Below the pieces are notes generated by a model, which was not told the origin of the DNA, made no database searches, and saw nothing but the letters and a program-made list of their open reading frames with translations. A DNA stretch of 33,311 nucleotides from Hofstenia miamia (lineage: Eukaryota; Xenacoelomorpha; Acoela; Hofsteniidae): the NCBI GenBank assembly GCA_900660155.1, contig CABFPE010000057.1, positions 439,216 through 472,526 on the forward strand, written 5' to 3'. Of the stretch, positions 22,410-31,068 are shown piece by piece (within the stretch, counting starts at the first letter, position 1; the number at the start of each line of letters is the position of its first letter). A program made the position numbers and the translations under genes.

Positions 22410-23324
22410 ATGCTAGCAGCCATCAAAGAAACTCCTTCTGAATCCACCAACAAAACTACTCAAGTAACTCCAGAAATAAATCATGTGCCGTCTCAAACAC
22501 AAAAGAAGATACAACGCCCAAAACACTTGAGAGCAGAAGCTGAATTTCTTGCCATCGGATCATCAATGTACCGTCATCTGAAAGCTCCGGGCTTACTAAG
22601 AACTGCTACATGTGTTCATTCATATCCAGGAGCCACCATTGATGACATAGCTGATTTAATTCTGCTTTATCCTGAATCGAACAATGTAAAGAGAATTCTC
22701 ATCACAATAGGAAGAAACGACTTAATGCAAAAGAAAGAAGATTTTACAGATAAGTATAAGAAATTAATTAATGTTATTAAAACTAAATTTAGTTCAGCTA
22801 AAGTTTTCCTTGGTGAAGTTGCTCCTTTTCCTAAGGACGAGGTGTTAAACAAAAAATCCGCTGAACTAAATTTACTTATTAAACAAAACGCCAAGCTGTT
22901 AAATTATACCGTTTTCGACAACTCTAACTGTTTTTATTTAGGATCTTCTGTTGATAGAAGTTTATTCACGAAAAATGGAATCCACTACACTAAACAAGGT
23001 TATGCAACGCTTGCACGCTCCATCAAATTCTTTTTTAACACGCCGCCGAACCGCGTATTTAATCAGCGATTACGTGATGAAAAGACCTACACCGCCAGCT
23101 CGAAATCTTTTATCTTACCGTTTCCGCCTCAACACCGGTTCTCAAACGCACGCCAACCATTTTTACAAACGCTACCCAACACCTTTGAACAATCCCCGCC
23201 AAAACATGCCTTATTTTCACCGTCAATAAACATGCGACGAAGTTATGTCGACATTCTCTCAACACCACCGCCGTTATCACCCGCAGAGGTTCAGAGGATT
23301 GGAAACTTTCTTAGACTTTTCTAA
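22410..23324 (+). CDS. CR1-type ORF1: SGNH/esterase-like protein (304 aa)
   Basis: ORF1 of the LINE, with an SGNH-hydrolase (GDSL esterase) fold inferred from four ordered blocks: FLAIGSSMYRHL (block I, Ser52 in the nucleophile position), YPGATIDDI (block II, Gly74), ITIGRNDL (block III, G-x-N-D at 101-104) and TKNGIHYTKQGYATLARSI (block V, His192). CR1 ORF1 proteins with such esterase domains are known, and a role in RNP-membrane association has been suggested for them. Two usual residues are replaced: GDS is GSS, and the Asp of DxxH is Asn189, so esterase activity is doubtful. The C-terminal 90 residues are Pro/Ser/Arg-rich and may bind RNA. No zinc knuckle is present. The ATG follows an in-frame stop at 22383. 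Its stop overlaps the ORF2 start. Confidence 0.88.
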   Translation: MLAAIKETPSESTNKTTQVTPEINHVPSQTQKKIQRPKHLRAEAEFLAIGSSMYRHLKAPGLLRTATCVHSYPGATIDDIADLILLYPESNNVKRILITIGRNDLMQKKEDFTDKYKKLINVIKTKFSSAKVFLGEVAPFPKDEVLNKKSAELNLLIKQNAKLLNYTVFDNSNCFYLGSSVDRSLFTKNGIHYTKQGYATLARSIKFFFNTPPNRVFNQRLRDEKTYTASSKSFILPFPPQHRFSNARQPFLQTLPNTFEQSPPKHALFSPSINMRRSYVDILSTPPPLSPAEVQRIGNFLRLF

Positions 23325-23326
23325 TG
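23322..23326 (+). promoter_or_regulatory. TAATG stop-start overlap between ORF1 and ORF2
   Basis: The ORF1 stop TAA (23322-23324) shares its last A with the ORF2 ATG (23324-23326). A second ATG follows at once (23327). In the silkworm LINE SART1 the same UAAUG arrangement supports ORF2 translation by termination-reinitiation. The same mechanism is inferred here from the sequence only. Confidence 0.8.
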
Positions 23327-26300
23327 ATGGTAAATTTTATTTTTATATTTTTGACTCTCATTGGGTTATGGCGAATTTTTCACCTAATTTATGCTATCGC
23401 TAATAACTCACCGTCTTTCATATATTTAATTCTAATTATTCTTAACTCAAAATTCAATATTACCTGTATTAGAGAAACCTTACCTATATATAAACATAAT
23501 TTAAGAAACAGCATGAATACATGCAAGATATTTAAAAAATGGATTTTCATTAAAACAAAAAAACATTCTTTATTCTACTTTCTAGTACTAACAATAATGT
23601 TACTTATATCCGGCATCGAGATTAATCCCGGGCCTTCCAAAGCCGATAATATTTATGAATACTCAGAATTATCAAACATAATGCATTCAACTAATTCTTT
23701 TAAATATATTCACATAAATTTTCAGAATCTCTCAATAAAAAATTCGGAATTTAGACAATTCATTTCTGAACTGGATTCAAACTTTATTCTGGGCATAACT
23801 GAAACCTGGTTTACAAATGATAATCACAATTCGTCCTGGTCAATCGATAACTCTAAATTTAAAATATTTAGAAAGGACAGAAATCCAACTTTTCATTTTA
23901 ATAAGACAAAAGGAGGTGGTGTCATGTTTTTAATACCTAAAATACTCAAACCTAAACTTAGGACAGATATAGCAAAAGATTCAACTTATGAAAGTCTTTG
24001 GGTTGAAATTCAAAACCCAGACAAAAATTTTAATAGTCAATTATTAAATATCTCTTATTGTCCAAATAAAACTTATATAAATAACTTTTTCTTACAAATG
24101 GAAGATGAATTTTCTACTGCTCTGAGTTATAACACGAATATAATGGTAATGGGAGACTGGAATGTAAATCTTCTAAACAATAACGAAAAAAGTAAGCTTG
24201 GCAATTTTCTCAATACTTTCAATATTTCACTAATAAATAAAAAAATTCCTTCTAGAATTTCTGCTAATAGTAAAACGCTTATTGACTATTTCATGATATC
24301 AGAAAATTCTTCGTCTTATAATTATTTTTGTTTTGAATTTCCATACTCAGATCACTGCCTTATAGCTACTTATTCGAATATTCTAAAAGTTTGTAAACCC
24401 TCTAAATCTTGGATAAAAATACGAGAAAAATCAACAGAAAATGTCGAAAAACTTCGACAGTATTTAAAAATCGAAAACTGGAATTCGATATATTCATCAT
24501 TAACACCTAATGAAATGCTATCACATTTTACAAAAACTTTACTTTTCTATTTGGATATATGCTGCCCAGAAAAATATATTCTTTCATCTGAAAATACCAA
24601 AAAAACTCAGAATAATGTTTCAAAACCATGGATTGATTCTAAATGCCTCGATTTAATCGAAATAAAGAAACAGAAATTGAAAAAATACTTAAATTCCCAA
24701 ACACTGGAAAATCATAATGCTTATAAATCTGCACGAAATTTATGTAACATTGCTATAAGAAAAGCAAGTAATGATTATTCCCGTTTTCAGTATCAAAGTC
24801 TTTCTTCCCAAAAAAATAAATGGGAATTTGTTAACAATTTGCTAAATAGAAAAAACATGCGAACCGAAGAAATAGAAAGAATATACTATAAAGATAAATC
24901 CATTACAAATAAGAAGGAATTCTGCAATGCTTTCAATGAAGTTTTCCTAAATTTAGGAAACTACAACGGTATGAATGTACCTTTTTGCCTTAATAAACCC
25001 AAAGGAACTCCAACCTCTTTCTCTTTTCGTTTTGCAACAAAATATGAAATCATAAAGTCGATACAATGTTTAAAAAATAAATCCAGTGGACCCTCTCTAA
25101 TACCAACGTGGTTCCTAAAACTCTCAGGTGACTTAATAGCTGAACCAATATGCTACATTTTAAATAATTGTATAAAACACTCCTTTTTTCCAGATGAATT
25201 AAAATTGGCAAATATAACACCATTATTTAAAAGAAATGATCCCGAAGATTGCGAAAATTATAGACCCATTTCGATCACTTCTCCAATCAGCAAAATTTTT
25301 GAACGAATTCTTTTTAATCAAATTAACGAACATCTTTGTAAACATGATCTCTACTCCAAAACACAATATGGTTTTCGTAAAGGTATTTCTACGAGCGACG
25401 CTTTAATACAAGCTACAGAAAAATGGCGATCAACAATAAATGATAATGAATACTCAGCAATTGCTTGCTTAGACCTCTCGAAAGCTTTCGATTCCATAGA
25501 CCGCAGTATCTTACTACAAAAAATTAAATTTCTAGGTTTTTCTAATGAAAGTATAGGTCTTATCTCCAGTTACTTATACAATCGCATGCAAAGAGTTAAA
25601 ATTAATGAATCTTTTTCAGATTGGGTATGCACTAAAAATGGGGTTCCACAGGGTACAATTTTGGGTCCGTTATTATTTAATATTTACATAAATGATTTGT
25701 CCGAGCAAGTAACATGTGACGTTATACAATATGCAGATGACACAATATTATTTCATTCTAATAAATTTCCCGAAAAAGCGGTTCAAACTCTCGAAACAAA
25801 CTGTGCTTCTCTTGCTAAATATTTTGCCTCTATAAAACTAAAAGTAAATCCACTAAAAACTCAATTCTGTATTGTTAAATCAAAAACTAAATCTACTGAT
25901 ACTTCAAGATACAAACTTAATTTCAACGGCATTCAAATAAAACAGGTTGATTCTTTTAAGTACCTCGGAATAATTTTTGACATACATCTAAATTTTGAAG
26001 AGCAACTAAATCATGTTATTAGAAAAATGGCCATATCGATTAAAGCAATTAACTTAATTTCTCAAAAACTTCCAACTAAAGCAAAAATTCAATTAATATA
26101 TGCTCTAATATTAAGTCATTTTAACTATGCCAATGTACTCTACACAGATATAAACCAACAATTTCTCAGGAAATTCCAAGTGCAACTAAATTGGGCTATT
26201 AAAGTAGCAGTAAATAATCATAGCTTTAATAAGAATAATGAATATAGAAAAATTTCAAAATTATTTTTACATCCGCAATGTTACATCCATATAAATGTCT

Positions 26301-26620
26301 TAACGACGTTCTTCAAAATAGTTAACAATACTTTCCCATACTACAAAAATGACTTTCTTGCTGCAAAATTAGTCAATAAACAAAATAAAAGAACACACAT
26401 AATTCAACCTATTAGGTATAAGAAACGAATAATGAAAAATTCATTTCTAAACACAGCTATAAATATGTGGAATGAATTACCAAAATATATTAAACAAATA
26501 AGTAGATTAAAAAACTTTAAAATGAATATTAAAAAATATTTTTGCACTTATAATATAAAAAAACTGAAATGGCGAGGTTATAAATTTTATAATCCTGATT
26601 ACTCTATTAATAGAAACTAG
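23324..26620 (+). CDS. CR1-type ORF2: endonuclease-reverse transcriptase (1098 aa)
   Basis: ORF2 would nick target DNA and copy the element RNA (target-primed reverse transcription). N-terminus: hydrophobic segments at about residues 4-25 and 31-42, and another at 83-96 leading into the 2A-like GIEINPGP (97-104). APE-type endonuclease, about 128-350: HINFQN (130-135), TETW (Glu160), GDWNVNLL (Asp278, Asn280), LIDYFMIS (Asp321) and SDHCLI (His344). RT: NITPLFKRND (630), NYRPISITS (645), QYGFRKGIST (681), LDLSKAFD (Asp717), GVPQGTILGPLLF (773), YADD (803-806) and FKYLGIIFD (878). The C-terminal tail contains MWNELPKYI. There is no RNase H. All catalytic residues I looked for are present and there are no internal stops, so the protein could be functional. 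Codon use is strongly A/T-ending, like the surrounding genome. Confidence 0.94.
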   Translation: MMVNFIFIFLTLIGLWRIFHLIYAIANNSPSFIYLILIILNSKFNITCIRETLPIYKHNLRNSMNTCKIFKKWIFIKTKKHSLFYFLVLTIMLLISGIEINPGPSKADNIYEYSELSNIMHSTNSFKYIHINFQNLSIKNSEFRQFISELDSNFILGITETWFTNDNHNSSWSIDNSKFKIFRKDRNPTFHFNKTKGGGVMFLIPKILKPKLRTDIAKDSTYESLWVEIQNPDKNFNSQLLNISYCPNKTYINNFFLQMEDEFSTALSYNTNIMVMGDWNVNLLNNNEKSKLGNFLNTFNISLINKKIPSRISANSKTLIDYFMISENSSSYNYFCFEFPYSDHCLIATYSNILKVCKPSKSWIKIREKSTENVEKLRQYLKIENWNSIYSSLTPNEMLSHFTKTLLFYLDICCPEKYILSSENTKKTQNNVSKPWIDSKCLDLIEIKKQKLKKYLNSQTLENHNAYKSARNLCNIAIRKASNDYSRFQYQSLSSQKNKWEFVNNLLNRKNMRTEEIERIYYKDKSITNKKEFCNAFNEVFLNLGNYNGMNVPFCLNKPKGTPTSFSFRFATKYEIIKSIQCLKNKSSGPSLIPTWFLKLSGDLIAEPICYILNNCIKHSFFPDELKLANITPLFKRNDPEDCENYRPISITSPISKIFERILFNQINEHLCKHDLYSKTQYGFRKGISTSDALIQATEKWRSTINDNEYSAIACLDLSKAFDSIDRSILLQKIKFLGFSNESIGLISSYLYNRMQRVKINESFSDWVCTKNGVPQGTILGPLLFNIYINDLSEQVTCDVIQYADDTILFHSNKFPEKAVQTLETNCASLAKYFASIKLKVNPLKTQFCIVKSKTKSTDTSRYKLNFNGIQIKQVDSFKYLGIIFDIHLNFEEQLNHVIRKMAISIKAINLISQKLPTKAKIQLIYALILSHFNYANVLYTDINQQFLRKFQVQLNWAIKVAVNNHSFNKNNEYRKISKLFLHPQCYIHINVLTTFFKIVNNTFPYYKNDFLAAKLVNKQNKRTHIIQPIRYKKRIMKNSFLNTAINMWNELPKYIKQISRLKNFKMNIKKYFCTYNIKKLKWRGYKFYNPDYSINRN

Positions 26621-26788
26621 CAATCGCCATAGCCCAAGTTAACCACTTTTATTTGTAAATATTCGTTGTTTTCTTTTATGTTTAGTTTTTTTATTACTTT
26701 CTTGACGCTTTCAGAATTTGTTATCAGTATTTCTATTTATTGTTAAAACAATTTCTGAATATAGATTTTTCTTCTTCTTCTTCTTCTT
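26621..26788 (+). repeat. LINE 3' UTR and terminal (CTT)6
   Basis: A short AT-rich untranslated tail ends in six CTT units at 26771-26788. A terminal microsatellite of this kind is the usual 3' end of CR1/L2-group elements. No AATAAA is seen just before it. Confidence 0.8.
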
Positions 26789-27539
26789 GTTGCAAAAGGC
26801 TTGGTTCATGCCGCAATGCCGAGAGCCAGAATAATTTGAGCACTCACAAATTTGGAGATGCTACTAAATGAAGCAGAGGAAATAATTTATGATATCATAA
26901 CTATAATAATGAAATATCTAATTTTTGTAACGAAAGCCATGCTTCTGATTGGCTTGACTAATGCTTTAAATAATTTGCATCAAAGCTCTATTCTTGAACC
27001 AGTCAAGTAGAATTTACCTGGGCTCCATACTTTGGCACATATGCATTTCACAGTAGCCTGCTATATGCTGGGAAAACTATTAGTGGATTGCAACAAGGAG
27101 CTTCCTGAGCTTATTCTTAGTAGCTTGATAGCTGGCACTTGGATGATAGGCTATGTTTCGGTAGCGAATATTGGCAATCTATATGCCTTGCGATTATTAC
27201 AGAACCGGGTTCTTCTATTGACATTTATGTCAAAATGAAGAGCTGTAGTATGTGGAGTCCCATGCACTTGGCAAAGGTAGACTCCAATATTTCCAAGGCA
27301 CTTATTGGTGGGTTTGAACTACTTGGTGTTTCAATTGACGATAGCCAGTTAATGAAATGTTTTTCAAGAAACGTTCTAAAAACGCTCAGGCTTGTCTAGA
27401 GAAACACAACGAGCTTTGCAATCGTCAACCCACCATGAGTATCCTTAAAGTGTGCCTTAATACTCCAAAGCATACGCATGCAACTGAGATCTATTACCAG
27501 ACTTGTGTGATGGGGTGAGGATTACGACCCCACCCCGCA
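26789..27539 (+). pseudogene. Old LDD-motif RT element, central RT piece
   Basis: Continuation of the protein split at 22360. In order: VAKGLVHAAMPRA (26789), IGLTNALNNLHQSSILEPVK (RT motif A region, where the usual Asp of LDF is Gly), SGLQQGAS (motif B, 27083), WHLDDRLCFG (catalytic box region, 27133), MWSPMHLAK, FELLGVSIDD, and after a frameshift near 27380 LEKHNELCNRQPTMSILKVC. About 30 residues between motif B and the LDD box have been lost, and several stops and frameshifts are present. Motif A is destroyed, so the protein is inactive. The piece ends at 27539, where a non-coding insertion begins. The family is recognised by pattern and its clade is not assigned. Confidence 0.72.
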
Positions 27540-28139
27540 TGTGGGGCAGTTCTTAATTTCAACCCCCCATTTGGTAATGCGGTGATTTGCGTGTAAATAC
27601 AGGAATATTTACATACAACTGTGAAAATTTTTCTTTGATTTGTGAAATTTACTGTTGTAATTCAGTACTAAAAATAAATTCATTATTGTATTGTAATTCG
27701 TAAATACTGTGTATAGTGTCACCATATATGTTAGATTTATTTTCAAGATAAACATTTTGAAGAGTTGGCAAACGTAATTGCGATTTCCCCTTTTGCAAAT
27801 GGCGTCAAAAAGGATCTGGTCCGTCTCCAGTTCATCTGCGTTTATTGAAAGACTTCCAACATAGCTCATATGAACGGTTGCAATCATATGCAAAATTTAA
27901 TAAAAAACTGCGAATTATTCTCTGTGACTCAACTGTACATTTAGAAAAGCGGAACCGATTCTGATTAAAAATATCATTATTATAATTACTTTGATTACTA
28001 TTATTTTTTTCTTATGAACTAATAAATTTTTTGATTTTATTAATTTGTTCTTGCGAAGCGAAGAGGGGATTTGCGGGTTGAATCCACATATTCTATCTGC
28101 GGTGCGGAGTGGATTCCGTGAGTAGACTATAGCCCCGCA
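27540..28139. mobile_element. Non-coding insertion of about 600 bp in the old RT element
   Basis: The reading frame of the old RT element stops being recognisable at 27539 and resumes at 28140 in the same frame. The intervening sequence has no coding character. CCCCGCA occurs at 27533-27539 and again at 28133-28139, which would be a 7-bp target-site duplication. Reverse-complementing the right end gives TGCGGGGC against TGTGGGGC on the left, a weak terminal inverted repeat that partly overlaps the direct repeat. Near the right end GAATCCAC and GTGGATTC can form a hairpin (28078-28114). A non-autonomous DNA element is likely. A solo LTR cannot be excluded. Confidence 0.5.
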
Positions 28140-28799
28140 ACAACCCTGTCTATTCTGAGAGAATCTGATAAATTCACAAAGAATGCCATTTTATGCATCA
28201 TTGGGTCACCATATCCTGATAGTGCATGGAATCATTTCCATAACAAAACTGCAGGCTTTGGTATACGTCGTGCCTGTGAACAGCATCTTTTTGCTAATTT
28301 GGGTTCTGTATTTAAAGCTCAAAACTGGGTTGCCCAACTCACCAATGCAAACACTGCCAATTCAGTGGATTTTGCTTTTTGCAAATCTGGATTTGAAGAA
28401 TTGCTTCAGAATCGTACTCAGGAGGCTTTTTAAAGCAAGCTTGACAAAGTTCGATATGAAAAGAAGTTTCTTTGTCAATATGATCTAGTTAGATTACGCC
28501 CTCTTATTGTGGAGGCTTCTGGATCTTTGGGAACTACTATTCCTTTAAAAGCACTTGGTCGCACTAGATTTACCCGTCATATTTCGGCTGCAATTTTCAA
28601 CCATTTTAAGTGCACATGTGATTCAGATTGGGTTCCAGGTTTAGCTGAAAGTCGCAAATACTCAAGGCATCTTGATAAAGGAGCTCGTGAGGTTTGTGCT
28701 CTTGGCCGTAGAGGCACTAAAGGCTTCCCCAATACCTCAATAAAAAAATTCTATAAACTGGCCCTCCCTGTCGAATCGCGCAAAAATTTACAACAGTGA
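28140..28799 (+). pseudogene. Old LDD-motif RT element, C-terminal piece
   Basis: One frame is open from 28140 to the stop at 28797-28799 except for a TAA at 28431. It reads LSILRESDKFTKNAILCIIG, then PYPDSAWNHF and AGFGIRRACEQHLFANLGSV, which is the thumb-like segment found after the RT in this family. After the stop, YEKKFLCQYDLVRLRPLIVE and ASGSLGTTI correspond to the extreme C-terminus. The roughly 200-residue region normally between these two parts, which carries Cys/His and PD-type nuclease-like motifs in relatives, is missing, so an internal deletion occurred near 28430. The last 50 codons are not recognised. Confidence 0.65.
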
Positions 28800-31068
28800 T
28801 TTGATCACTGCACACGGGTGACTTTTGCAGTCTCTCAATTGCACTGATGCAAGGCAATACAAATATGATTATAGCAATATCTTTAGATTCTCATTGTTAA
28901 ATTGTAATAATTTATGCTGTACTTTGCATTAAAATAAATTTGTAGGTTTATCGATAATTGCTAATCTTTTAAAAGTTTAATTTGTAAAATACTAAATTAA
29001 ATGAATTTTAGAAATTTAGGATAAAAATTGAACGATTGAAAGCAAAACCAAATTTATAGTGAGACAATTGATTATTACAGCTAAAGTACGCTATTGGGTT
29101 ACTATTTGCACTAACGTTAACAACTGTTTTCTTATTATCGTTATTTTGGACATTGTGTTATATTTGGTGTTTTTGGAATAAATAAGAAGTGGATACATTA
29201 AGCATTAAAAACTGACTAATTTACAAATAATTTGAAAGTGAAATAACATTTTCTTAAAATTTCACCCTAAGATTCAGTTAGCTTTCAATGGGTCAACAAA
29301 ATTGGTTGAAATTCCCAACCCTTACCAAAAACACCGACACGAAAGGAAGACAACACCAGAGCTATCACGTCCGTGAAATGCCGCAAATAACTCTGCAAGT
29401 GAAGTGAATTGTATTATAGTTTGTAAATTTAGTCAGTTTGATGTGTTTCATTCTGAAATTAAGATAATTTCTAATTTCTAACATACAAATGATTGGTGGT
29501 AAATTGTTTTGTGAATAGCGCATTGCCCCTATGTTTAAAAACTATGGGATGATAATTACCTTACGTATGCTAAGTATACATATAATATCTTGATTTAGAA
29601 TTGACATCCTATGGTATATAAAACCTTCAAATGATATTCAATTTCATCCAATGAAAAATTTCGTTTATTTTCAAAACACATATTGTCACCCCAATCACTT
29701 TGATACTGAAACTTATGATGTGTAAGTGTAACTATTTTTGGCACCCTTCAAACTTTTGTAAATCATAGTGTTAGTGATCACTTCATGACTAGTCTATTTA
29801 ATACTCATTACCAACCAATTGCTAAAAATTTGTCTATATCGGATAATATAACTCTATTGCCCGTCAACAAAAATACAATTTTCAGAAACTTGAGCAAAAT
29901 TGTATTGAGTAGTTTATTTGATAAAAATATTGCTATATTTTTCTATATATCTAACTGAAGAAGCTCCTGTAAAGCGAAAGCATATTTGTTTCAAATGTAT
30001 GTATTAATATTGAAGAAGCTGTTGCTAGTTAAACTACGTGTTTGCTTAGCACTTGTGAAAAACAATGACAAATGAACTACTGTTTGACTTAAATTAAATG
30101 TTAGCGATGCATTTTAAAAAACGACACTAGGGCAATCGTTTTTGGTATGACGAAAAAACCCTGTACTGCAGACAATTTTCAACCCAATTAGCGGCGTTAT
30201 CTCGCATCAAGAAACGAAACGTACTATACCTTAAATATCATTAACTCTGAGTTTACTCATTGATGAGTGGAAGATAAATACGCGTCTGCTCAAAAAATTT
30301 CAACAAGTTGAGGAGCATTTAAACGATATGTTTTAGCAGTAACGGTTTATAAAAAGCTAATAATACTTAATTACACCTAATTCTATAAGTTCAATTACAC
30401 TTTTTACTGCAAACGAATTCAAAAAAAGAATCCGAAATAAAACTAAACTGCAAAAAACAAAATATATGAGTATATTACTAAAAACAAATAGTTGTTTAAA
30501 ATATCTCAATTTTTTTGAATTTCAATTAATAAAATTTTTCTAAAAGAAATTCAATTTCAGAATAAAGAGTACAACAATAAATTTCGCGTAATTAATTTCC
30601 AATTTTTCAGATGAAATTTTAATACAGAATAAAGCATTTATCAGCACAAAATATTTGAGCATTTTAACGAAATGGGTATAATTTTTGATGAATGATTTCG
30701 GCAACTTCTGATGCTAAACACGTTTAAAATTGGAAGATTTTTACATAAGAATATTTCGAATTGGAATTAACCGTTCTAAATAACACTTCATTTACAATTC
30801 TAGCCACTATTAAAGACGCTTTCGAAAACAAATCTTTCTTCTTGTTTTCTGTAGTTTCGAAATGAAATTAATATTTGTTTAGAAGAGGAAATTGTACTTC
30901 AATTGCATTAAGAAAGGAAATGAAATTTTGAGGTAACCTGTGTAAATGTATACAACATTCGTTGTTTACCTAACATTCACAAAATGAAAGCCTCATACAT
31001 TTATACAATAAAAGACTATTAACATATCATGAATGAAATATATACAAATGATACAAAGAGTTTAATAA
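28800..31068. other. AT-rich intergenic DNA downstream of SLC35C1
   Basis: This holds the 3' flank and presumably the 3' UTR of the minus-strand SLC35C1 gene, whose stop is at 31069. I did not identify a convincing minus-strand polyadenylation signal. No other gene or repeat is supported. Confidence 0.55.

Larger units (their letters stand above)
22361..26788 (+). mobile_element. CR1-type non-LTR retrotransposon, nearly intact
   Basis: Two long overlapping ORFs (ORF1 22410-23324, ORF2 23324-26620) are followed by a 3' UTR of about 150 bp and a terminal (CTT)6 (26771-26788). Coding sequence of the older RT element resumes at the next base, which fixes the right boundary. The left boundary is less certain: it lies between the last old-element codons (about 22360) and a stop in the ORF1 frame at 22383, leaving only a short 5' UTR, so slight 5' truncation is possible. 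No target-site duplication was found, which is common for CR1 elements. Both ORFs are open and the RT and endonuclease motifs are complete, so this is a young and possibly active copy. Confidence 0.88.

Noticed and set aside
28070..28115. tRNA-derived SINE B box (GGTTGAATCC)
   Set aside because: One base of the consensus is missing, no A box lies at the expected distance upstream, and the sequence is better explained as part of a local hairpin.
28183..28488. 101-codon plus-strand frame
   Set aside because: It overlaps, in another frame, the segment whose recognised reading (PYPDSAWN, AGFGIRR) belongs to the old RT element.
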